NCBI RefSeq assembly: GCF_027947595.1
Contig: NZ_CP116257.1
Span: 3,162,001 to 3,226,000 of the forward strand
Direction: 5' to 3'
Length of the DNA: 64,000 bases
DNA from: Streptomyces lienomycini
Lineage (GTDB): Bacteria > Actinomycetota > Actinomycetes > Streptomycetales > Streptomycetaceae
Made by a program: the position numbers and the translations under genes. This document shows, piece by piece, positions 8,752-17,251 of the stretch. Below the pieces are notes generated by a model, which searched no databases, was not told where the DNA came from, and saw only the letters and a list, made by a program, of their open reading frames with translations. Each line of letters opens with the position of its first letter. Position 1 is the first letter of the stretch.

Positions 8752-10140
8752 CGGCGGCAGGTACTCCCGCACATACGTCCGCTCCCAGCACGCGCCCGTC
8801 TCCCGCAGCTCCCGCCAGGTCGTGTACCGGTACCGGAACAGCCGGGCGCGGATGAAGCGCGGCGGGGCGTCGGGCGGAAACGGGGAGCGGCGCAGCAGCC
8901 TCAGCGTGGCCCGGTCGTTCTCCAGCAGCCGTTCCACGAAGGTGGCGAACCACGGCCCGGCGTACGAGGGCGACAGCGCGGCGAACCACATCAGCCAGTC
9001 CAGGCGCAGATGGTACGGCGCGAACTGGCGCGGCCGGCGGCGCGGATCACCGGGCTTGCCCTTGAACTCGTACTCCCGCCAGTCGCCGTCCTTCCGGGCC
9101 ACCTCGTCGGACGTCCCCTCGATCACCACCTCGTACCGGACCCGGCTCACCGAGCCGAAGGCGCCGTAGGTGTTGACCAGGTGGAGCGAGTCGAAGGAGC
9201 GGTTCATCACCTGGCGGCGGGAGATCATGTTGCGGACCGGCCGGTGGCTCAGGAACAGCAGCAGCGCCGCCACCGCCAGGACCACGACCACGTACCAGAG
9301 CGGCGCGGCCGGCACGGACGGCGGGTCGGCAGGGAAGCGGACCACCGACAGGGCCAGCACGATGGTGATCCAGTTCAGCCAGGCGAAGTTGCCCGAGAGT
9401 ACCAGCCACAGCTGGGTCGCGATCATCAGCGCCGCGGCGGCCGTCGCGACCGGGTGCGGGGCGAACAGCAGGAACGGCACCACCAACTGGGTGACGTGGT
9501 TCGCGGCCACCTCCACGCGGTGCAGGGGCCGGGGGAGGTGGTGGAAGAACCAGCTCAGCGGGCCCGGCATCGGCTGGGTCTCGTGGTGGTAATCCAGGCA
9601 GGTCAGCTTCCGCCAGCACTCGTCGCCCCGCATCTTGATCAGCCCCGCCCCGAACTCCACCCGGAACAGCAGCCAGCGCAGCAGGAACAGGACCACGACC
9701 GGCGGCGCCACCTCGTCGTTGCCGAGGAAGACCGCGACGAAACCGGTCTCCAGCAGCAGCGACTCCCAGCCGAACGCGTACCAGGTCTGTCCGACGTTGA
9801 CGATCGAGAGGTACAGCGCCCACGGCACCAGCCACAGCAGCATCGCGCCCCACAGCGGAAGCAGCGCGTCCACCCCCGCCGCCAGCGCCGCCGACACCGC
9901 GCAGCCCGCCCAGGCGCAGCCCGCGAACAGGCGGTCCGAGTAGCGCCACTGGAACAGGCTCGGCGCCCGCCGGAACGGCACCCGCTCGACGAAGCGGGGC
10001 ACGGGCGTCAGACCGCGCTCGCCGAGCAGCGCCCGGAACTGCAGGGCCGCCGTCAGGAACGCGACCAGGTACATCACGGCCAGCGCCCGCTGGAAGACCA
10101 GCCGGCCCAGCCAGTAGTCGGGGGCGGTGAACCACTCCAC
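8728..10140 (-). CDS. Lipase maturation factor (LMF1)-family membrane protein
   Basis: Polytopic membrane protein of the LMF1 family. In animals LMF1 helps lipases fold in the endoplasmic reticulum; the bacterial role is unknown. The chosen GTG at 10140 begins MEWFTAPDYWLGRLVFQR and has aggaggag 7 bases upstream; longer in-frame starts would cross that site. The 470 residues contain several membrane helices and family segments YLSIVNVGQTWY, GFGWESLLLE, VEFGAGLIKMRGD and HHETQPMPGPLSWFFHHLP. It is divergent from the PAS-phosphatase gene with 133 bp between them. Confidence 0.9.
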   Translation of the reverse strand: MEWFTAPDYWLGRLVFQRALAVMYLVAFLTAALQFRALLGERGLTPVPRFVERVPFRRAPSLFQWRYSDRLFAGCAWAGCAVSAALAAGVDALLPLWGAMLLWLVPWALYLSIVNVGQTWYAFGWESLLLETGFVAVFLGNDEVAPPVVVLFLLRWLLFRVEFGAGLIKMRGDECWRKLTCLDYHHETQPMPGPLSWFFHHLPRPLHRVEVAANHVTQLVVPFLLFAPHPVATAAAALMIATQLWLVLSGNFAWLNWITIVLALSVVRFPADPPSVPAAPLWYVVVVLAVAALLLFLSHRPVRNMISRRQVMNRSFDSLHLVNTYGAFGSVSRVRYEVVIEGTSDEVARKDGDWREYEFKGKPGDPRRRPRQFAPYHLRLDWLMWFAALSPSYAGPWFATFVERLLENDRATLRLLRRSPFPPDAPPRFIRARLFRYRYTTWRELRETGACWERTYVREYLPPTRLTTSG

Positions 10141-10273
10141 GGCCGTGCTCCTCCTGTCGGGGTTCCCTCCGGTCACGCTCTGTGTACCCCGGGCGGCGGG
10201 ACGTCCCGCGCAATGGCCCCGGGCGGCGGAGCAGGAGTCGAAGAATCCGGCGGATCCTGGCAAGGTGGACCTC

Positions 10274-12364
10274 ATGTCTGATCGGGGAGCGAGCGCCCCG
10301 TCACTCCCGGACGACTGGCCCGCCCACCCGGACCCGATCCTGGCGCTCAACCGCATGGGCAGCTTCGACTGGGACCTGGACGCCGGACTGTTCCACATGG
10401 ACGCCCAGGCCCACGAGGTGTTCGACCTGCGCCCGGAGGAGTACGACGGGCGCCCCGAGTCGCTGTCGCTGCGCGTGCCCACGGCGGAGAGCCGCCGCAT
10501 GGACACCATCGTCGCCCGGGCCATGAAGGACGGCAGCGAGAACTACGGCACCTACTTCCGGCTGCGCCGCCGCGACGGCACCCTGCGCTGGACCCACACC
10601 CAGGGCTACATCCGCCGCGACGAGACCGGCCGCCCCCGCCGGATCATCGGCATCGTCCGCGACGCCACGCAGGAGATCGACGAGATCGCGGCCAACCGCG
10701 ACCAGGCCGCACTCGACGAGGCCCGCCGCCGGCTCACCAACGTCGTCCAGCTCGCCACCGCCGCCCTCGCGCACGCCCGCACGGTCGACGACGTCATCGA
10801 GGTCCTGCGGGACACCCACGGCCTCACCCGGCTCGGCGCCACCAGCCTGGTGATGGGTCTGGTCGAGGCCGGGCGCATCCGGCTGGTCGCCGACGGCCCC
10901 GACAACAGCTTCGTCCCCGGCACCCGGATCACCCGGATCGACGAGCCGTACCCGATGAGCGAGGCCGTACGGACCCTCAGCCCCCGCTTCATCGAGTCGC
11001 CGGAGGACTTCGCGGAGCGCTATCCCCGGCTGTGGAAGGACATCACCCACCTCGACATCACCTCGGCCGCCTACCTGCCGCTGATCGCCCAGGCCCGGCC
11101 GATCGGCGCCATCGGCCTGCTCTACAGCGACCGGCGCGGCTTCTCCCCCGAGGACCGCAACGTCCTCGTCGCGCTCGGCTCCGGCATCGCGCAGAGCCTC
11201 CAGCGGGCCATGCTCTACGAGCAGGAGATGGACCTCGCCGAGGGCCTCCAGCAGGCCATGCTGCCGCGCACCATCCCCAGCGTGCCCGGCTGCGACGTCG
11301 CCGTCCGCTACCGGGCGGCCTCCATCGGGGGCTCCGTCGGCCGGGACATCGGCGGCGACTGGTACGACGTGATCCCGCTGCCCGGCGGCCGCGTCGGCGC
11401 GGTGATCGGCGACGTCCAGGGACACGACACGCACGCCGCCGCCGTCATGGGCCAGCTGCGCATCGTGCTGCGCGCCTACGCCGCCGAGGGCCACCCGCCG
11501 GCCACGGTGATGGCCCGGGCCTCCGTCTTCCTGCACGAACTCGACACGGACCGCTTCGCCACCTGCCTGTACGCGGAGGTCGACCTGGGCACCGGCGTGG
11601 TCCAGGTGGTGCGCGCCGGACACATCGACCCCCTGGTGCGGCTCGGCGACGGCACCTGCCGCCTCGTCCGTGTCGAGGGCGGGCTGCCGCTCGGCCTGTC
11701 CGCCGAGTTCGGGCGCCTCGCCTACCCGGTCGCCACCCTCGAACTGGACCCGGGCAGCACCCTGCTGCTGTGCACCGACGGCCTGGTCGAGCAGCCCGGC
11801 GCCGACCTCGACGAGGGCATGGACGTCCTCACGGCGCTGATCGGCGCCGGGCCGCAGGACGTCCGGGACCTGGCCGACCGGCTCATCGACGTGGCCGAGG
11901 AGCGCCGCGGCGACGACGACGTCGCGCTGCTCCTGCTGCGCCGCCACGGCCTGGGCGCCCCCCGGACCTTCGGGCGGGTCCAGCAGCACGTGTCCCCGGG
12001 CGACCCGGAGGGTCTCACCGAGGCGCGGCACATGATCCGCGCGGCGGTCCGTTCCTGGGGGGCCGGCGGCCAGAGCGACGAGATCGAACTGGTCGCCGAC
12101 GAGCTGATGACGAACGCCCTCATGCACACCGAGGGCTCCGCGATCGTGACCCTGCGGCTGCTCACCGGGACCGACCGGCGGCTGCGGGTCGAGGTCGAGG
12201 ACTCCTCCAGCGCCCTGCCGCGCCGCCGCGAGGCCGGGGACGACGGGGTCTCCGGGCGGGGGCTGCTCCTGGTCGAGACGCTCGCCGACGAGTGGGGCGT
12301 GGAGGCGCGCGGCGGCGGCAAGTGCGTGTGGTCCGAGTTCGTGGTGGCCCACGGCACCGGCTGA
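10274..12364 (+). CDS. PAS-GAF-PP2C(SpoIIE)-HATPase signalling protein
   Basis: Likely stress or partner-switching regulator combining a Ser/Thr phosphatase and an anti-sigma-type kinase domain. The ATG at 10274 has aaggtgg upstream. Domain order in 696 residues: PAS at about 25-135 (SFDWDLDAGLFHMD to IIGIVRDATQEIDE), GAF at about 160-310, a SpoIIE-type PP2C domain at about 325-550 with GGDWYDVIPL and IGDVQGHDTHAAAVM as metal-binding motifs, and a HATPase_c domain at about 575-690 with ELVADELMTNALMHT and GRGLLLVETLADEWGV. This architecture is common in Streptomyces, where such proteins dephosphorylate STAS antagonists. No STAS partner gene is adjacent. Confidence 0.93.
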   Translation: MSDRGASAPSLPDDWPAHPDPILALNRMGSFDWDLDAGLFHMDAQAHEVFDLRPEEYDGRPESLSLRVPTAESRRMDTIVARAMKDGSENYGTYFRLRRRDGTLRWTHTQGYIRRDETGRPRRIIGIVRDATQEIDEIAANRDQAALDEARRRLTNVVQLATAALAHARTVDDVIEVLRDTHGLTRLGATSLVMGLVEAGRIRLVADGPDNSFVPGTRITRIDEPYPMSEAVRTLSPRFIESPEDFAERYPRLWKDITHLDITSAAYLPLIAQARPIGAIGLLYSDRRGFSPEDRNVLVALGSGIAQSLQRAMLYEQEMDLAEGLQQAMLPRTIPSVPGCDVAVRYRAASIGGSVGRDIGGDWYDVIPLPGGRVGAVIGDVQGHDTHAAAVMGQLRIVLRAYAAEGHPPATVMARASVFLHELDTDRFATCLYAEVDLGTGVVQVVRAGHIDPLVRLGDGTCRLVRVEGGLPLGLSAEFGRLAYPVATLELDPGSTLLLCTDGLVEQPGADLDEGMDVLTALIGAGPQDVRDLADRLIDVAEERRGDDDVALLLLRRHGLGAPRTFGRVQQHVSPGDPEGLTEARHMIRAAVRSWGAGGQSDEIELVADELMTNALMHTEGSAIVTLRLLTGTDRRLRVEVEDSSSALPRRREAGDDGVSGRGLLLVETLADEWGVEARGGGKCVWSEFVVAHGTG

Positions 12365-12375
12365 GCCCACTGGCA

Positions 12376-12392
12376 CCACCGGCGACCGGTGG
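12376..12392. terminator. Short hairpin between the phosphatase and glycosylase genes
   Basis: Inverted repeat ccaccgg / ccggtgg with a 3-base loop, 12 bases after one stop codon and 12 bases before the next start. It may end the upstream transcript or affect translation of the glycosylase. The stem is only 7 bp. Confidence 0.4.
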
Positions 12393-12404
12393 CACTCTGG
12401 ACAT

Positions 12405-13268
12405 ATGCCAGAACTGCCCGAGGTCGAGGCGCTCCGCGACTTCCTGACCGAACACCTCACCGGCCGTGAGATCGTCCGGGTCCTGCCCGTGGCGATCAGC
12501 GTCCTGAAGACGTACGACCCGCCGCTCACGGCGCTGGAGGGCCACCGGGTGGCCGGCGTGCACCGCTACGGCAAGTTCCTCGACGTCGAGACCGCCGGCG
12601 GCCCGCACCTGGTGACCCATCTGGCCCGGGCCGGCTGGCTGCACTGGAAGGACAGCCTGCCCAGCGGCCTGCCGAGGCCCGGCAAGGGGCCGCTCGCGCT
12701 GCGCGTCGCCCTGGAGACCGGCGCGGGCTTCGACCTGACGGAGGCGGGCACGCAGAAGCGGCTCGCGGTGTACGTCGTGAGCGATCCGGAGCAGGTGCCG
12801 GGGGTGGCCCGGCTCGGGCCCGACCCGCTCGCCGACGACTTCGACGAGGCGCGCTTCGCCGCCCTCCTGGACGGTGAACGGCGGCAGCTCAAGGGCGCCC
12901 TGCGTGACCAGAGCCTGATCGCGGGCGTGGGGAACGCGTACAGCGACGAGGTCCTGCACGCCGCCAGGATGTCCCCCTTCAAGCTGGCCGCCTCCCTGAC
13001 CGACGAGGAGACCGCACGGCTGTACGCGGCCCTGCGCGTCACGCTCACCGAGGCCGTGGAACGCTCCCGGGGTGTCGCCGCCGGACGGCTGAAGGCCGAG
13101 AAGAAGAGCGGGCTGCGGGTCCACGGCCGCACCGGAGAGCCCTGCCCGGTGTGCGGCGACACCGTCCGCGAGGTGTCCTTCAGCGACTCCTCGCTCCAGT
13201 ACTGCCCGACCTGCCAGACCGGCGGCAGACCGCTGGCCGATCGCAGGATGTCCCGGCTGCTGAAGTGA
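12405..13268 (+). CDS. Fpg/Nei-family DNA glycosylase/AP lyase
   Basis: Base-excision repair enzyme that removes oxidised bases and cuts the resulting abasic site. The N-terminal MPELPEVEAL places the catalytic Pro1 (after Met removal) and Glu2; the conserved lysine lies in HRYGKFLDVE. A helix-two-turn-helix region surrounds LIAGVGNAYSDEVLH, and the C-terminal zinc finger has CPVCGD and CPTCQTGG. The 287-residue length is normal. It is more Nei/Fpg-like paralogue than obvious MutM, and the preferred lesion cannot be set from sequence alone. Confidence 0.94.
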   Translation: MPELPEVEALRDFLTEHLTGREIVRVLPVAISVLKTYDPPLTALEGHRVAGVHRYGKFLDVETAGGPHLVTHLARAGWLHWKDSLPSGLPRPGKGPLALRVALETGAGFDLTEAGTQKRLAVYVVSDPEQVPGVARLGPDPLADDFDEARFAALLDGERRQLKGALRDQSLIAGVGNAYSDEVLHAARMSPFKLAASLTDEETARLYAALRVTLTEAVERSRGVAAGRLKAEKKSGLRVHGRTGEPCPVCGDTVREVSFSDSSLQYCPTCQTGGRPLADRRMSRLLK

Positions 13269-13286
13269 CGGCGCCGCCGGCCCGGT

Positions 13287-13303
13287 GCCCCCGGACCGGG
13301 GGC
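13287..13303. terminator. Candidate hairpin between convergent genes
   Basis: gccccc / gggggc stem of 6 bp with a 5-base loop, 19 bases past the glycosylase stop and just before the end of the convergent anti-sigma gene. An alternative 6-bp pairing (cccggt/accggg) overlaps it. Confidence 0.4.
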
Positions 13304-13308
13304 GGGGG

Positions 13309-13959
13309 TCATCCGGTCGGCAGCGTCACCAGGTGCTCTCCGGCCGCGGTCCGCACCTCGTAGCGGGCGATCTGGTCCGGATGCAGGGCGGCGCCCCCGC
13401 GCACGGTGTGCGGCCGCGCCCCGTTCCCGGGGACCTTCCAGCTGGTGATCGTCTGCTCCGAACCGTCGCGGCCCACGGCCACGAGCCGGCACGAGCGCGG
13501 GCCGGCCCCGTCCCTGACCTCGACGCGCACGTCCGTGCCCCAGGTCTCGTCCTCGGCCGTGACCCGCGCCCACACCCCGGAACGGGCGTCGGTCGCCGAG
13601 AGCGCCGCCGCCGGGCCGCCCTGGTGCGCGTACAGCACGGCGCCGGGTCCGGCCACGGCGCACACGACGGCCGCGGCGACGGCGTACAGCATCCGTCTGC
13701 GGCCGGTTTGGTGACGTGCGGCTACCTCGGACAGCAGCCGGTCGAGCAGGCGCGGTCCCGGCCTGGTCAGGGGGTGCACGATGCGGGGTGTCGCCTGCCG
13801 GTAGAGCATCAACTGGCGGGTGGCGGGGCCGAACTCGGTCACCTGGGCCGCGCACCGGGGGCACTCCACGAGGTGGTCCTCGAAGCGGAACGCGTCCGCC
13901 TCGTCCAGCACGCCGAGCGCGTAGGCGCCGACGTCGCCATGCCCTTCCAGGGACCTCAT
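13309..13959 (-). CDS. Anti-sigma factor with N-terminal zinc-finger (zf-HC2) domain
   Basis: Membrane-anchored anti-sigma factor. The N-terminal cytoplasmic domain carries a putative zinc-binding HC2 motif (FEDHLVECPRCAAQV), a single membrane segment follows (MLYAVAAAVVCAVAGPGAVLYA, near residues 92-113), and about 100 residues lie outside the membrane. The length of 216 residues fits RskA/ZAS-type proteins. The extracytoplasmic sigma factor at 14733-15287, same strand and separated by one gene, is the probable target. Confidence 0.85.
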   Translation of the reverse strand: MRSLEGHGDVGAYALGVLDEADAFRFEDHLVECPRCAAQVTEFGPATRQLMLYRQATPRIVHPLTRPGPRLLDRLLSEVAARHQTGRRRMLYAVAAAVVCAVAGPGAVLYAHQGGPAAALSATDARSGVWARVTAEDETWGTDVRVEVRDGAGPRSCRLVAVGRDGSEQTITSWKVPGNGARPHTVRGGAALHPDQIARYEVRTAAGEHLVTLPTG

Positions 13960-14075
13960 GCCGAATCCTCGTACCGTTGGGTGCGGGTGGGGTTACTCCT
14001 TGCTCCCACCCGTACGCACCGGACAGCGGAATCACTCAAGCCGCCGCGCAATCGCGACCCGGGCGGCCGGGGAAG

Positions 14076-14591
14076 CTAGAACAGGTGGATGGCGAGGTGC
14101 CCGAGCGGCAGCCCCAGCTGCCACGCCGGCGTCCAGACCTTCGGTCCCTCCTCCTCCCCGGTCACCGGGGCGCCGCCGGGGACCGCGTTCAGGTCCGGGG
14201 CGAGCAGTTCGGTGTCCCGGAGCCAGCGCCAGGCCGCCCGGGCCAGCTCCAGGTCCGGCGAGTGGCGTCCCGCGGCGACCGCGTCGGCCGTGGCCTCGGC
14301 CAGCCGCCCGTGCACCCACTCGTGCCAGGGCTGGTCGTAGGCCGTCAGGGACAGCCAGGTCTCCAGGTGGGTGACGACCCGGATGCCGCTCAGCTCGTTC
14401 TCCGTGTCGGACAGGAAGACGGTGAGCGCCAGCGCGTCGCGTCCGGCGCGGAACTCGAAGGACGTCGGCGGCATCAGGTCGCCGGTCCGCAGCAGCTCGT
14501 CGGCGATGTACTCGGCGTACAACCACGCCATGGGAACGCTCAGTTCGCCCCCACCGGCGCCGTCCGTGCTCTCTTGACCTCTGTGCAGCAT
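14076..14591 (-). CDS. Conserved protein of unknown function, between sigma and anti-sigma genes
   Basis: No family recognised. The 171-residue product is soluble and rich in Trp and Leu (LYAEYIADELLRTGDL, VVTHLETWLSLTAYDQPW, WTPAWQLGLPLGHLAIHLF), with no signal peptide or clear membrane helix. The ATG at 14591 is the longest start; an internal ATG (MAWLYAEYIADE) is possible. Good codon bias argues that it is real. Its place between an ECF sigma gene and a zf-HC2 anti-sigma gene on the same strand suggests, but does not prove, a link to that regulatory pair. Confidence 0.7.
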   Translation of the reverse strand: MLHRGQESTDGAGGGELSVPMAWLYAEYIADELLRTGDLMPPTSFEFRAGRDALALTVFLSDTENELSGIRVVTHLETWLSLTAYDQPWHEWVHGRLAEATADAVAAGRHSPDLELARAAWRWLRDTELLAPDLNAVPGGAPVTGEEEGPKVWTPAWQLGLPLGHLAIHLF

Positions 14592-14732
14592 CCCTTCCTG
14601 CCTTCCTCCGGTGCGTGCGCGTCGCCCGACCCGGGTCAGGGACCCCCGTCCGGAACACGGATGAGGACAGCCGATTACCCAACAGGGGTCCTGGGCAAGG
14701 CGCTTTACGGAGGCTTGACCAAGAGGTCGGTT

Positions 14733-15287
14733 TCACCGCAGGTCGGCGGCGTATCCCGGTAGCACCCTGCGCATGGCGCGCAGCGCGTAGTACGCGCGGG
14801 ACTTCACGGTACCGGGTGGGATGCCGAGGGCCGTCGCGGCTTCCGCCACACTCGCCCCCTGGAAGTACACCAGTACCAGGACTTCACGGTGCTCGGGAGT
14901 GAGTGTCTTCACAGCCTCGCGCACATCGAGGGCCGCGGCGGCCCGCTCGGCGTGATCCGCGCACACGCGCGCGTTCTCCAGCACGGCGTCGCCGACCTCC
15001 CGGGGACGCGCCTGGCGGGCGCGGCGGGCGTCGATCGCGAGGCGCCGGGCCACGGTGAGGAGCCAGGGCCGTACGGAGTCGAAGTCGTCGGCGCGCAGGG
15101 CCTCGGGGTGCTGCCAGGCGCGGACCAGGGTCTCCTGCACCAGGTCCTCGGCGCGTTGCCGGTCGCCGTCGCTGAGCCGCAGGAGCAGCGCGAAGAGCGG
15201 CCGGCCGTGCTCGCGTTGCAGTGCGGCGAGCTCGTGCTCGGCGGTCGTCCCGTTCGCTGTGTCCGTCAGGGTGATTCCGGCCGTCAT
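14733..15287 (-). CDS. ECF (extracytoplasmic function) RNA polymerase sigma factor
   Basis: Alternative sigma factor of about 184 residues when started at the ATG at 15287 (MTAGITLTDTANGTTAEHE); the frame is open further upstream but that part does not resemble the family. Region 2 contains DRQRAEDLVQETLVRAWQHPE and PWLLTVARRLAIDARR; region 4 contains LTPEHREVLVLVYFQGASV and IPPGTVKSRAYYALRAMRRVL. It is probably held inactive by the anti-sigma factor encoded downstream at 13309-13959. The signal is unknown. Confidence 0.9.
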   Translation of the reverse strand: MTAGITLTDTANGTTAEHELAALQREHGRPLFALLLRLSDGDRQRAEDLVQETLVRAWQHPEALRADDFDSVRPWLLTVARRLAIDARRARQARPREVGDAVLENARVCADHAERAAAALDVREAVKTLTPEHREVLVLVYFQGASVAEAATALGIPPGTVKSRAYYALRAMRRVLPGYAADLR

Positions 15288-15468
15288 GGCCGTATGGCAC
15301 CGCAGGGGGCCTCGCGGGGACAGGGCGCACGCACGGGTGTGCGGCGGACGGTCGATCGCGTCGACGAACGGTTCGACGAACGGTCGGCGCGCGCTCCGCG
15401 GACCGTGTTCGCGCACGCCGGACGGGCTAATGGGCGTGTCGGAGCCACGTGTGACGAGTAACGACTCA

Positions 15469-15486
15469 TTACCTGTTTGTAGGTAA
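15469..15486. promoter_or_regulatory. AT-rich palindrome upstream of the CapA-like gene
   Basis: ttacct / aggtaa with a 6-base spacer (gtttgt) sits in an unusually AT-rich patch of the divergent region between the sigma gene and the CapA-like gene, 44 bases before the latter's start. A second short repeat, gagt-aac-gactc, lies just upstream (15456-15467). It may be an operator or overlap a promoter; the binding protein is unknown. Confidence 0.45.
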
Positions 15487-15529
15487 ATGTGACTTTTCAT
15501 CGGTGTGTGCGACCCAGCGGAGTGAACGG

Positions 15530-16684
15530 ATGATCACACGCAGTCGGCAGGTGGCCCTGGTCCTGACCGCCCTCCTCACCGCGGGTGCGGCCTGCCAGGC
15601 CCGCGACCACGAGCCGCCGAAACCCCCGGCGCCGGCCCCGCCCGCCGCGGCCGAAGGCGCCTTCACCCTGGTCGCCTCCGGGGACGTGCTCCCGCACGAC
15701 TCGATCATCGAGCGGGCCCGCTTCGACGCCGGCGGCACCGGCTACGACTTCCGCCCCATGCTCGCCGGCGCCCGGCCCGTCGTCTCGCGCGCCGACCTCG
15801 CCCTGTGCCACATGGAGACCATCTACGGCGCGAACGGCGACTACAGCGGCTACCCCCTCTTCAAGTCCCCGCCCGAGGTGGCCGAGGCGCTGGCCGCGAC
15901 CGGCTACGACGGCTGCTCCACCGCCTCCAACCACAGCGTCGACGACGGCGCGGACGGCGTCCGCCGCACCCTGGACGCCCTCGACCGGGCGGGCGTACGG
16001 CACGCCGGCACGGCCCGCACCGAGGCCGAGTCGGACACCGCGACGGTGCTGCGCGCGGGCCGGGCCCAGGTCGCCCACCTCGCCTACACCCTCCACACCA
16101 ACGGCCACCCGCTGCCCGCGGACCAGCCCTGGGCGGTCGGCCTGATCGACGAGGCACGCATCGTGGCGGACGCGCGGGCCGCCCGGAAGGCCGGCGCGGA
16201 CGTCGTCGTCGTGTCGCTGCACTGGGGCACCGAGTGGCAGGACGCGCCCGACCGGGACCAGTTGGACCTCGCCCGGAGCCTGACCGCCGCGCGTACCGGC
16301 GACCGCCCCGACATCGACCTGATCCTCGGCACCCACGCCCACGTCCCGCAGGCCTACGAGAAGGTCAACGGCACCTGGGTGGTCTACGGCATGGGGGACC
16401 AGATCGCGGGCGAGATGGTCAACGACACGGGCGCCCGCGATCCGCGCGGCAACCAGTCGACCATCGGCCGCTTCACCTTCGCCCCGCCCGACCGGGCCGG
16501 CGAACGCTGGAAGGTGACGAAGGCCGAGTTCGTCCCGCAGCTCTTCGACGTCGACGCCGGCCGGGTGGTGAACCTCAACCAGGCGCTGGCCGAGGGTGCC
16601 GAGGTGCGCGCCGTGCGCGACCGCGTCCGCGACGTGGTGCTCAGCCGGGGCGCCGCCGAGGACGGCCTGGTGATGGGGAAGTAG
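15530..16684 (+). CDS. CapA/PgsA-family (poly-gamma-glutamate-type) metallophosphatase-like lipoprotein
   Basis: Cell-surface protein of the CapA family. The start ATG at 15530 has ggag upstream and gives MITRSRQVALVLTALLTAGAACQARD, a signal peptide ending in a lipobox-like GAAC. The CapA domain follows: ASGDVLPHD, CHMETIYG, SNHSVDDG, VVVVSLHWGTEW, ILGTHAHVPQ and VVYGMGDQI, which are the metal-binding segments of the calcineurin-like fold. The 384 residues match single-domain members. No capsule or PGA synthase genes are nearby, so the substrate is unknown. Confidence 0.9.
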   Translation: MITRSRQVALVLTALLTAGAACQARDHEPPKPPAPAPPAAAEGAFTLVASGDVLPHDSIIERARFDAGGTGYDFRPMLAGARPVVSRADLALCHMETIYGANGDYSGYPLFKSPPEVAEALAATGYDGCSTASNHSVDDGADGVRRTLDALDRAGVRHAGTARTEAESDTATVLRAGRAQVAHLAYTLHTNGHPLPADQPWAVGLIDEARIVADARAARKAGADVVVVSLHWGTEWQDAPDRDQLDLARSLTAARTGDRPDIDLILGTHAHVPQAYEKVNGTWVVYGMGDQIAGEMVNDTGARDPRGNQSTIGRFTFAPPDRAGERWKVTKAEFVPQLFDVDAGRVVNLNQALAEGAEVRAVRDRVRDVVLSRGAAEDGLVMGK

Positions 16685-16718
16685 GCCGGGTGCCCCTCCC
16701 CGCGCCCGCCATGGGGCG

Positions 16719-17192
16719 TCATGCGTCGTCCACGGGGTCGAGGGCCGTCAGCATGGCCCCGAGCACCCGCAGGCAGGTGGTGACGTCGGCGTCCGTGAGG
16801 TCCCGGCCGACCTCGCGCAGCAGCCGGTGCTCGCGGTCGAGGACCTCGTCGATCGTCTCCCGGCCCCGGGCGGTGAGCCGGATCAGCGAGGACCGGCGGT
16901 GCGCCGGGTTCGGGATGCTCTCCACCAGTTCCCGGGCCGCCGCGTCGTTGACCATCCGCTGCACGAACTGACGGCTGATCGCCTGGGCCCGGCCCATCTG
17001 CGGCACGGTCATCGGCCCGCCGCGCCGCAGCATCGTCAGCACGGCGCGGACGCCCACGGACAGACCGTCGGCGGCCAGGCCCTGCTCGACGCCGCGCTGC
17101 GCGCGCCGGTAGAGGGGGCCGACGAGGTCGTACACCTCGGTGAGCCGCTGTGCGAGCGCGTCCGGGGGGAGGGGTGCGTCGATGTCCTTCAC
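16719..17192 (-). CDS. MarR-family transcriptional regulator
   Basis: Winged-helix repressor of 157 residues. The GTG at 17192 (MKDIDAPLPPDALAQRL) is chosen because the upstream ATG pair at 17200 region reads into a stop. The recognition helices are in GPMTVPQMGRAQAISRQFVQRMVNDA and the wing in NPAHRRSSLIRLTARGR. It is divergent from the alpha/beta hydrolase, and the short space between them holds two palindromes that it probably binds. Confidence 0.92.
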   Translation of the reverse strand: MKDIDAPLPPDALAQRLTEVYDLVGPLYRRAQRGVEQGLAADGLSVGVRAVLTMLRRGGPMTVPQMGRAQAISRQFVQRMVNDAAARELVESIPNPAHRRSSLIRLTARGRETIDEVLDREHRLLREVGRDLTDADVTTCLRVLGAMLTALDPVDDA

Positions 17193-17202
17193 CCCGCCAT
17201 CA

Positions 17203-17251
17203 TGACACCTGAGTTGCCAAAGCCGCCCTCGCATGACACCTTGGTTGTCAT
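17203..17251. promoter_or_regulatory. Two MarR-type operators
   Basis: Site 1 tgacacctgagttgcca (17203-17219) and site 2 tgacaccttggttgtca (17234-17250) share 13 of 17 bases and begin 31 bp apart, about three helical turns. Site 2 is a good palindrome (TGACAMC...GKTGTCA) and runs into the ATG of the hydrolase. The arrangement indicates that MarR represses both divergent genes. Confidence 0.75.

Noticed and set aside
10127..10273. Longer start for the PAS-phosphatase (about 49 extra residues)
   Set aside because: It would overlap the divergent gene's promoter and start; the ATG at 10274 has a good ribosome-binding site and fits domain boundaries.
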